A stretch of 64,000 nucleotides of DNA from CAWBQO01 sp963790965 (GTDB lineage Bacteria > Bacteroidota > Rhodothermia > Rhodothermales > DASSAV01). Below, one piece after another: positions 44,843 through 56,281 of this stretch. The first letter of the stretch is position 1; every line of letters begins with the position of its first letter. Location of the stretch: positions 868,001 to 932,000 of the forward strand of contig CAWBQO010000006.1 of the NCBI GenBank assembly GCA_963790965.1, in the 5' to 3' direction. Under the pieces are notes generated by a model. That model saw only the letters and a program-made list of their open reading frames with translations. It ran no database searches and was not told where the DNA came from. A program made the translations under genes and the position numbers.

Positions 44843-45274
44843 ATGGTTCATGATATGAGTGACACTGCGACCCCGCGACTGCTGGCCGTCGAGGACAACG
44901 CGGAGACCCGGTTGCTTCTCAAGCATTTGCTGCAGAAGGACTTTGATGTGACCGTGGCAGCCTCCGTACGCGAAGCCATGGCCGCTGCGAACGAAAACGT
45001 TTTCGACCTCTTTTTATTGGATATAAACCTCGGCGAAAGACTCTCGGGCATGGATTTGCTGAAGCTGCTGCGCAATCTGCCCGAAGCGGCCGCGACGCCC
45101 GCCATCGCCGTGACGGCCTATACGCGCCCGGGGGATCAGGACCAGTTCCTCTCGGCGGGGTTCACCCGTTACCTCGCCAAGCCCTTTTCCCGCAAAGACC
45201 TGCTTCATACCGTCCACACTACGTTGTCCGAAGGCGGCTCGTCCGTTCAGTCCGCGCCAGGGGAGTTGGGGTGA
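44843..45274 (+). CDS. Stand-alone response regulator receiver protein
   Basis: About 143 residues; a single REC domain without output. The acidic pocket lies in LLAVEDNAETR, the phosphoacceptor Asp in LFLLDINLGERL, the switch Thr/Ala in PAIAVTAYTRPGD and the conserved Lys in YLAKPFSRKDLL. Starts ATG 44843 or ATG 44855; a TTG lies at 44840. No kinase gene next to it; single-domain CheY/Spo0F-like shuttles are common in this group. Confidence 0.93.
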   Translation: MVHDMSDTATPRLLAVEDNAETRLLLKHLLQKDFDVTVAASVREAMAAANENVFDLFLLDINLGERLSGMDLLKLLRNLPEAAATPAIAVTAYTRPGDQDQFLSAGFTRYLAKPFSRKDLLHTVHTTLSEGGSSVQSAPGELG

Positions 45275-45373
45275 GATGCCGGCCCTCCGAGCGGGGAGTT
45301 CGGCGCCGTGTCTTAAGAAGCTATCAGAAAATGGTAACTCCCGGCAAAGCCTTACCCGAAGCACGGCGTTCTT

Positions 45374-46044
45374 GACGCAGAGGCGCAGAGACGCAGGGTC
45401 GCCACCTTTGCCAGGATCACCGCCGCGCACGCAGGGGAACGACATATCGCGCCCTACAGGATCTCCGTCTCCCATTACCCTCCGCACTCCCCGGCTGTCA
45501 TCCTGAGCGCAGCGAAGGATCAGTCTTTTTCGCAGCTTGAGACGCTTCGGTGCGCTCAACATGACGCTGTCGGGACGTTCTGCCTTCCCGGTGCTCCCGA
45601 TGTCCGCGCCTCCTCCAGTCTCACATAGTGTCATCCCGACCAAGGCGGCGCTACCAGTCCTCATCATGAGTCCACATCATCCGCCGCCGCGTGGAGGGAC
45701 CTCCTAGCCGAGCAAAGAACACCCGCCGACACCCACCCGCTCGCTCCTCGACTTCCCGAGCGCACCGAAGAATCTGTGCTTACGGGAGCCTGAGATGCTT
45801 CGCTTCGCTCAGCAGGACAAGTCCGGGGCTTCTGCCCGTTCGTGCGCTCCTCAGCACTCGCATTACCCTCCGCACTCCCCGGCTGTCATCCTGAGCGCAG
45901 CGAAGGATCTGTTTTCTTTCACAGCCTGAGACGCTTCGCGTCGCTCAACATGACACGGACGGGACGTTCTGCCTTCCTTGTGCTCCAGAAGTCCGCGCCT
46001 TCTCCGTTCCCCCAGGGCGTCATCCTGAGCGCATTGAACGATCT
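45374..46044. repeat. Cluster of REP-like inverted pairs and a 257 bp-unit fragment
   Basis: Three inverted pairs of GTCATCCTGAGCGCAGCGAA and GAGACGCTTCG...CATGAC type: 45497-45521/45539-45565, 45750-45776/45792-45818 (more degenerate) and 45885-45910/45928-45954; a single element is at 46019-46044. The 45-50 bp before pair 1 (from 45472) and pair 3 (from 45860) are also duplicated (CATTACCCTCCGCACTCCCC). At 45625-45710 lies a fragment of the 257 bp unit. GACGCAGAGGCGCAGAGACG is at 45374. Non-coding throughout. Confidence 0.85.
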
Positions 46045-46062
46045 ACCCTTCCGGGCTGCTCA

Positions 46063-46129
46063 GAGACCGTTGAAGTAAGGTGAACACGTGTCTGTCGTTC
46101 GAGCTTATATTAGACCAATCAACAGTCTC
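46063..46129. mobile_element. 67 bp element with inverted ends GAGACCGTTGA / TCAACAGTCTC
   Basis: The 11 bp ends pair with one mismatch and match the ends of the two 170 bp elements (GAGGCTGTTGA), but the central sequence is different and shorter. It may be a deletion derivative or a further MITE of the same family. No flanking duplication is seen. The following 46130-46378 holds no gene I can support. Confidence 0.55.
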
Positions 46130-46378
46130 TTCCGTCCTCCAGCGGTCGGATGTTGAAGGTGAGCAAGGGTAGCCAAGGCGCCGTTTTCAACGCAGATCCC
46201 GGTGGATACCTGCCGTAGAGGGCGTCAGAGGTGGCTTATAACGAATCTATTAAGGTTCGCCTGTAACCTGTGGCGGGGTCAGCGCATAGTGAAAAGAGAA
46301 AGCTTGGTGCCGCAAAGGGTGCCGCGCGCATCGGCTCGGATCAAGCGTTCTTCTCTTCTGATAAACATTGTGTGAAAT

Positions 46379-47011
46379 ATGGCTACCTATAACGACAACA
46401 CGAAGAAGCGCCGCCGTAGCCGGTTTTCACGGTTGAAGCGGCTCAACCAACGGCTGAGAGGGCGCGTGGGGGAATACCGGCGACTTTTGATGGTGGCGGC
46501 CGGAGTGGCGGTCATGCTGCTATTCGCGCTTGGCTTCACGCTGCTGAACCGGCCGGAACCCGATCCCGTGCTGCTCGGCATGGGCCGGGCGGGGCTAAAA
46601 GCGGATTCGGTGAGGCTTGCGAACCTGCGGGCAGATTCTGTACGCGTAGCCGACTCCCTCTACACCGCTGATTCTCTTGAGAAGGCAGCCCAACTCGCGG
46701 CCGCGGAACCGGCAGGCAAGCCGATGGGGGGCGGGAAAGCCTCTTTTTACGGAACCGAACTGGCAGGAAATCCGACCGCCAGTGGCGAGCGGTTCAATCC
46801 GGCCCAGCTCACGGCGGCACATCGAACGCTGCCTTTTGGGACAAAAGTTAAAGTTACGAACGTGCGCAACGGCGAGTCCGTCGTGGTGCGCATCAACGAT
46901 CGCGGCCCCTACGCCGACAGCAGGGTGATCGACCTTTCCACCGCCGCTGCGAAGCGCATCGGTATGCTCGGGCGCGGCACGGCAATGGTGCGGATTGAGC
47001 TGCTTCGTTAA
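46379..47011 (+). CDS. rlpA: RlpA-like septal lytic transglycosylase / DPBB protein
   Basis: 210 residues. Basic cytoplasmic N-terminus, one membrane helix (LLMVAAGVAVMLLFALGF), a helical linker and a C-terminal double-psi beta-barrel (about 115-210) with the RlpA motifs ASFYGTELAGNPTASGERFN, LTAAHRTLPFGTKVKVTNV and VVRINDRGPY...VIDLS. The conserved Asp of INDRGPY and the His of AAHRTL are kept, as needed for the lytic activity known from P. aeruginosa RlpA. Membrane-anchored instead of a lipoprotein, and without a SPOR domain. Confidence 0.9.
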   Translation: MATYNDNTKKRRRSRFSRLKRLNQRLRGRVGEYRRLLMVAAGVAVMLLFALGFTLLNRPEPDPVLLGMGRAGLKADSVRLANLRADSVRVADSLYTADSLEKAAQLAAAEPAGKPMGGGKASFYGTELAGNPTASGERFNPAQLTAAHRTLPFGTKVKVTNVRNGESVVVRINDRGPYADSRVIDLSTAAAKRIGMLGRGTAMVRIELLR

Positions 47012-47107
47012 CCCGGGCGCGCGTCAAATTCAGCCAGGGATACGGGGCAAAGATGGAGAGGCAGACGTATCTTCTCGCTCTTTTGAACAGAGAAGGAGCG
47101 AACTGAA

Positions 47108-47716
47108 ATGATAGCGTCGTTATCTGGAAAGCTGACTGAAAAGCGTCCAACAGAGGTGGTCGTGGACGTGTCGGGCGTCGGCTATCGCGTATTTATTCCT
47201 ACATCGACCTACGATTCCTTGCCGGAAGCCGGGTCTCCGGTGTCGCTACTCACGCACCTCATCGTTAGGGAGGACGCGTTGACGCTTTACGGCTTTGCGT
47301 CGAGCGGGGAACGGTCGATCTTCGAACTGCTGATCGGGGTTTCCGGCGTCGGCCCCAAGACGGCGCAGGCGCTCCTCTCCCGCGTCAATGCAGCCGAGTT
47401 GCGCGATCTTGTAGCTGCCGGAGACGTGCAAATCCTGACGAGTATTCCCGGCGTCGGGCGCAAGACGGCGGAGCGGCTCGTGGTCGAGCTGCGGGACAAG
47501 ATGGCGACGTTGGAGGTAGCTGGTGGTGCCGCTAACCCGCTGGGGGGGGCGTCGGACGTGGCTGCTGCTGCGCGCGCGGACGCACTTGCGGCGCTGGAGC
47601 AGTTGGGCTTCAACCGCGCTGCGGCAGAGCGCAGTCTTCGCAAGGCCCTTCGATCAAACCCGGGTCTGCGGTCCGCCGACGAAATGGTGCGCCTCGCGCT
47701 GCGCGATCAAGGTTGA
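47108..47716 (+). CDS. ruvA: Holliday junction branch migration protein RuvA
   Basis: 202 residues. The N-terminal OB-fold (MIASLSGKLTEKRPTEVVVD), tandem HhH motifs (LIGVSGVGPKTAQALLS and LTSIPGVGRKTAERLVVEL) and a C-terminal RuvB-binding helical domain (LEQLGFNRAAAERSL) are all present. A purine-rich ribosome site (AAGGAGCG) lies 10 nt before ATG 47108. ruvB and ruvC are not adjacent. Converges with the PASTA gene (4 bp between). Confidence 0.97.
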   Translation: MIASLSGKLTEKRPTEVVVDVSGVGYRVFIPTSTYDSLPEAGSPVSLLTHLIVREDALTLYGFASSGERSIFELLIGVSGVGPKTAQALLSRVNAAELRDLVAAGDVQILTSIPGVGRKTAERLVVELRDKMATLEVAGGAANPLGGASDVAAAARADALAALEQLGFNRAAAERSLRKALRSNPGLRSADEMVRLALRDQG

Positions 47717-47720
47717 TGCG

Positions 47721-48515
47721 TTACTGCACAAGGCCGTCATCCGATTCGGGACCCTCTTCGGCATCCAGGAACAGCCGAACTTCATAGCCCTGCCTCACAA
47801 GCGATCCTTCCTCCCGGCTTTGCCGCAGGACTGTCTGCCCCTCAACCTCCTCGTCCGGCCGCTCGCCGACGAGAATCGGGCGAAGTTTAAGCTCGAGCAG
47901 GAGCAGATTGGCCTCTGCCACGGACATGCCGACGAGTTCGGGCACGCGCACGTATTCGTTGCCGAGGCCGGTACTGTACCAGAGCATCATGCCGCTTCCC
48001 TGCGAAAGAGAGTCCCCGGGGAGGGGTTGCTGGCGGGTGACGGTGTTCGGGTAGGGCGACGGGATCGAGTCCGGCAGCATTTCCGCCACGCGGAGGCCGA
48101 CGGCGCGCAGCCGGTTTTGCGCCTCGCGAATGGAGAGGTCGAGCACGGTCGGAACGACGACGTTCGGGACGCGCCCGGTGTTGACGGTTATAAAGATCCG
48201 GCGGCCGGGCTTGACGGGCGTGCCCGCTGCCGGGTTCTGGTCCACCACCACGTCGCGCGGCTTTTGAGGATTGAATCGCTCCTCGACTCGTTCGACGACA
48301 AGGCCGTCCGCCTCGAGGCGCGCGACCGCCTCCTCCTCCGGCGTGTTGATGACGTCCGCAACCGGCGCGGCTTCGCCATAGTGCGTATAGGCGGGCATGA
48401 AGAGGTTGTTGAAAAGAAGGTAGAGCACCAGTCCGGCGAGCACGAGCGCGACGATGCCGCCCCAGAGGTACGGGTTGACGAGCGCCGAGCGAAACCCGGA
48501 AGAACGAGAAGACAT
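47721..48515 (-). CDS. Membrane-anchored PASTA-domain protein
   Basis: 264 residues. One membrane helix (YLWGGIVALVLAGLVLYLLF) and three PASTA repeats: about 50-115 (TPEEEAVARLEADGLVVERV...VVDQNPAAGTPVKPG), 116-185 (VPTVLDLSIREAQNRLRAVG...VTRQQPLPGD) and 186-255 (VPELVGMSVAEANLLLLELK...VLRQSREEGS). No kinase domain, so it is not PrkC/PknB. PASTA modules bind peptidoglycan or muropeptides in other proteins; in Bacteroidota such proteins are common and little studied. Confidence 0.9.
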   Translation of the reverse strand: MSSRSSGFRSALVNPYLWGGIVALVLAGLVLYLLFNNLFMPAYTHYGEAAPVADVINTPEEEAVARLEADGLVVERVEERFNPQKPRDVVVDQNPAAGTPVKPGRRIFITVNTGRVPNVVVPTVLDLSIREAQNRLRAVGLRVAEMLPDSIPSPYPNTVTRQQPLPGDSLSQGSGMMLWYSTGLGNEYVRVPELVGMSVAEANLLLLELKLRPILVGERPDEEVEGQTVLRQSREEGSLVRQGYEVRLFLDAEEGPESDDGLVQ

Positions 48516-48648
48516 AGAGACAGCCGTGAGAGTCGTGGTACGCCGGCCCTTGCCGGTTCGGATTGATTCAAAGGTACGAACCCCACCAGGCGCTGCGAGG
48601 TGCCCGGAGAGAAAACCCAGTGGGAAGATAAAAACTTTGAGGTAGGGG

Positions 48649-48678
48649 TTGACCCGTATGGGGCGCGTGCCGTATTAT
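48649..48678 (+). promoter_or_regulatory. Probable rrn promoter
   Basis: TTGACC (48649-48654) and TATTAT (48673-48678) with an 18 bp spacer form the best sigma70-like promoter in the window, about 470 bp upstream of 16S and pointing into the rrn operon. The 48516-49146 leader also contains a stable hairpin GGCGCTC-CTTAGT-GAGCGCC (48855-48874). Confidence 0.6.
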
Positions 48679-48963
48679 AGCAGTCCGCGCCAAAAAAAGG
48701 CACGGCACCGCGGCCCCGGGCCGCATGTTCTCTGAAAGGTTGAGGCGACGGCAGCGAGCCATGGGGCAAGCAGGCCGTTTATGAAGAGATCGCGAATTGC
48801 TACGAACTTGGAACCGCGCTGGTGCCATCATCGTGTAAGCTTTTCTGCAGGCGCGGCGCTCCTTAGTGAGCGCCGATTGTGTCTGAAGCGGCCTCTTCCG
48901 CTGATCCTGATGGGATAAAGTGAAGGAACGCCCCCTTTGCGAGTAGAGATAGAGGGAGGCGGA

Positions 48964-48975
48964 GTTCTTTGAAAG
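48964..48975 (+). promoter_or_regulatory. boxA-like antitermination element in the rrn leader
   Basis: GTTCTTTGAAAG resembles the boxA motif that recruits NusB-S10. Related sequences recur in the spacer at 50926-50936 (GTTCTTTAAAA) and 51349-51360 (GTTCTTTGACAT), before the tRNAs and before 23S, which is the usual rrn arrangement. Confidence 0.6.
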
Positions 48976-49146
48976 ACTGGAAGCATAGCGAGTCCTTGTC
49001 GATTCGGTTCCGGCATCTTTAGGGATGTTTTGGGACCATAGGAATTGGTAGAGAGAGCCGCTGCGAGCCTGTAACGGGGCTTAGCAGTGGAAGGGAGATT
49101 GGTGCTGTGAGGGATCACAGTATCAGTTTCGAATCAGCTTTCCATT

Positions 49147-50673
<1,527 letters not shown>

Positions 50674-50679
50674 AGAGAG

Positions 50680-50722
50680 ATGCGCGGACCGGAGGCTTCG
50701 GCCTCTGGAGTAACCCGCGCCA
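50680..50722 (+). other. Stable hairpin just 3' of 16S
   Basis: CCGGAGGC-TTCG-GCCTCTGG (50690-50709) is an 8 bp stem with a UUCG tetraloop, flanked by GCGCGG and CCCGCGC that can extend it. It begins about 10 nt after 16S and is probably a processing structure. Confidence 0.6.
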
Positions 50723-51060
50723 CAAGGCTCTCCTTCTGCGACTTCCGGCCACCCCCTTAAGCAGGGGAGGCCACCGGCAAGGACTCGCTATGCTTCTCGT
50801 CTTCTTTCTTCCCCCCTGGGAACGCCCTCTGCCGCTTGCGGTAAGAGACGGCCCTCGAAGCGCGACTGACTCCTTGGAGCCGGAGGCGCAGCAGGGACGC
50901 GGCGCGGGACAGAAGGAAAAAGATTGTTCTTTAAAAAAGTTTGAAGCCTGCAGCGCCTGATACTTCGGGTGCCGGCGGGGCGAAAAAGCAATGGGGGAGA
51001 TCGTGCTGATGCGCGGCGTCCTTTGGTGCCAGACGCTCCGGCGGACATGAGTAGAAAGAG

Positions 51061-51134
<74 letters not shown>

Positions 51135-51217
51135 CAGAGTGCTGCTTCCCATGCCGGCGGGTGTCAAAGCCTGGAGGCGAGGGAAGCGGGGCCGCAGAGG
51201 CTGCGGGCTTATCGGGC

Positions 51218-51290
51218 GGGGTTATAGCTCAGTTGGTAGAGCACCTGCTTTGCAAGCAGGGGGTCGCCGGTTCGAATCCGGCTAACTCCA
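51218..51290 (+). tRNA. tRNA-Ala (anticodon TGC)
   Basis: 73 nt. Acceptor GGGGTTA/TAACTCC, anticodon arm CCTGC-TTTGCAA-GCAGG with TGC at 51251-51253, T arm GCCGG-TTCGAAT-CCGGC, discriminator A at 51290. The Ile-Ala pair in this spacer is the commonest rrn arrangement. The ~440 bp after it up to 23S holds a boxA-like element and the left half of the 23S processing stem. Confidence 0.97.
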
Positions 51291-51715
51291 CACCATCCTT
51301 GAGGTTGTAAGCGAGGCGAGTAAAGCGCCAAGCCCGGGCCACGAGGACGTTCTTTGACATGTTGTGATTCCGTACGTAAAAGAAAGAAGCCACTGTCTTC
51401 TTTTCGCGGGGTTTGCTCTTTCGGAGGCTTTCGTACAAAGCCGAAGGAGGAGCGTTTGTAGCCCGGCGAAGACAAAGGAAGGCTGGTGGCATCACTGAGC
51501 AAAAAACCGCATAGCGCGCCGCCGAGGCGCGGCTATGATGGAGCGTCTAATAGAAAGAAAGAAAGCTTTGGCTGCAGTCTTCTGCGGCCGAAGCGAAGAG
51601 TGATCGGTGTATTCACTTCTTCGGCTCTTCCGGCGCGGATCTTCGTCGCGGCGCGGTACTCCTTAAGGGGGGGAGCGCGCGGCCGAGGAGGGCGAGCGCG
51701 GGCTGGAGTAGAAGA

Positions 51716-54814
<3,099 letters not shown>

Positions 54815-54968
54815 GGCCGCAACGGGCGCCGGCAAGGTGGTACGACAAAAACAGACAAACTCCTTATCTATTAGAACACGCGCAGGCGGTGCCGCCAAGG
54901 CTCCTTTCCTTTGCCGCGGAATCACGACATGACAAGCTTCTCCGGAGCGCGCCTCCGGAGCACGAGTT

Positions 54969-55082
54969 CTTGGTGGCTATAGCGCGGGGGGTACACCTCT
55001 TCCCATTCCGAACAGATTCGTTAAGCCCCGCAGCGCCGATGGTACTGCCCTTCTAAGGGTGGGAGAGTAGGTCGCCGCCAAG
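54969..55082 (+). rRNA. rrf: 5S ribosomal RNA
   Basis: About 114 nt. Terminal helix CTTGGTGGC/GCCGCCAAG; conserved TCCCATTCCGAACAG and GGTGGGAGAGTAGGTCG-type segments. It follows 23S by 178 bp and is followed at once by the operon terminator. Confidence 0.95.
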
Positions 55083-55092
55083 TTACCTTCAC

Positions 55093-55137
55093 ACCAAAGG
55101 CCCCGCTCCTCATCGGAGACGGGGCCTTTGGTGCGTT
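55093..55137 (+). terminator. Terminator of the rrn operon
   Basis: ACCAAAGGCCCCG (55093-55105) pairs with CGGGGCCTTTGGT (55120-55132), a 13 bp perfect arm with a further CTCC/GGAG pairing inside, followed by GCGTTT. It also lies at the 3' end of the convergent DUF302 gene and can serve both. Confidence 0.88.
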
Positions 55138-55156
55138 TAATACCTGCGGTAGACCG

Positions 55157-55546
55157 TTATACGGCGTCGATGACCCGGCGCAGCCGGTCGCGGATCTCTC
55201 CGGCTATGGGCGCAAGTCCCGGATTGTCCACGCTGCTCATCGAGGCCACCGGGTCGACGGCGGCCACTTCGGTGCGGCCTTCGCCAAGCGACTGCACGAT
55301 CACGTTGCAGGGCAGCATCGTCCCGATCTTGTCCTCCGCCGTGAGCGCCTTGTGCGCATACTCGGGATTGCAAGCGCCGAGAATCCTGTACGGCCGGAAA
55401 TCAACGTCGAGCTTCTTCTTTAGGGTTTGCTGGACGTCGATCTCCGTGAGGACGCCGAAGCCTTCGTCCTTCAATGCTGCGGTGGTGCGCTCGATCACCT
55501 GGTCCATGGAGTCGGCGATGGTGCGGGCGTAATAGTAAGCGGCCAT
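55157..55546 (-). CDS. DUF302 protein
   Basis: 129 residues with the DUF302 pattern: the opening SMDQVIERTTAALKDEGFGV, the central DVQQTLKKKLDVDFRPYRIL, the family motif GACNPEYAHKALTAEDKIG and MLPCNVIVQSLGEGRTEV. No signal peptide. The family is often found near redox or sulfur genes; the two Cys (in GACN and LPCN) are conserved in the family. Biochemical role unknown. Converges on the rrn operon. Confidence 0.9.
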   Translation of the reverse strand: MAAYYYARTIADSMDQVIERTTAALKDEGFGVLTEIDVQQTLKKKLDVDFRPYRILGACNPEYAHKALTAEDKIGTMLPCNVIVQSLGEGRTEVAAVDPVASMSSVDNPGLAPIAGEIRDRLRRVIDAV

Positions 55547-55781
55547 TTTCTTTGCGAATTATGGTGGCAAGGTGGCGCGTTTCGTCTTCCTGATGGTACG
55601 CAAGAAGGCGTCGACGGGCTGTAACCCGTCAGTACCGTTTCGTTGTCGAGCGCGCCCGGGTGTTACAATGGCCCAGATGAGGCGGCCGGCCTCGCCCGTA
55701 AAGTTCAAGGAACCCTGCCCCTTACGGAGCGTGAGGAGAAGGCTCCGCAAGAGTCGTTGCCTTTTTTCAACTGTGTTTATA

Positions 55782-56276
55782 ATGAAGCGCCTCTCTGTGC
55801 CTCCTCATATCGGGTGGCCCGCGATGGTCATCGTTCTGCTTCTGCTGGGCATGTTCGGGGCCTTCGCAGCCCTGTGGGCGGCGCAGTCCGACGGCGGCGT
55901 GGAGGTGATCGACGGGTATTATGAGAAGGCGGTCAACTGGGACGAACGCGCCGCGCTCGAGCAGGGCAGTACCGCCCTCGGGTGGCACCTCTCGGCGGAG
56001 GTTGACCCTCCGGAGGTGGCGGGCCTTCGCCACGTGCGGCTGAGCGTCGTGGATCGCAGCGGGGCACCGGTAACCGGCCTTCGTGGCACGATGGTGGTCG
56101 AGCGGCCGCAGCTCGTTGCGACGGTCGCGGAGGTGCCGCTGAACGAGGATCCGCAACGTCCCGGCACGTACCGGCAGTCGGCTCCCATTGCGGCGGCGGG
56201 TCTGTGGGATTTTGAGATTAGGGCCACGCGGGACACGGCCGTGTTCATAGAGCGCGTCCGCCGAGACCTGCCGTAA
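55782..56276 (+). CDS. ccoH: FixH/CcoH-like cbb3 oxidase assembly protein
   Basis: 164 residues. An N-terminal membrane helix (GWPAMVIVLLLLGMFGAFAA) with the FixH signature around it, then a periplasmic beta-rich domain (DGYYEKAVNWDERAALEQGS; GTYRQSAPIAAAGLWDFEI). ATG at 55782 precedes the helix; the frame is open further upstream with ATG 55677 as a less likely start. It starts the ccoH-ccoI-ccoS unit (5 bp to ccoI). FixH is needed for cbb3-type oxidase assembly, probably with the Cu ATPase. Confidence 0.88.
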   Translation: MKRLSVPPHIGWPAMVIVLLLLGMFGAFAALWAAQSDGGVEVIDGYYEKAVNWDERAALEQGSTALGWHLSAEVDPPEVAGLRHVRLSVVDRSGAPVTGLRGTMVVERPQLVATVAEVPLNEDPQRPGTYRQSAPIAAAGLWDFEIRATRDTAVFIERVRRDLP

Positions 56277-56281
56277 ACGCC

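Noticed and set aside
46140..46378. Possible c-di-AMP (ydaO-type) riboswitch upstream of rlpA
   Set aside because: The conserved riboswitch blocks could not be identified in the sequence; only the genomic presence of cdaA suggested it.
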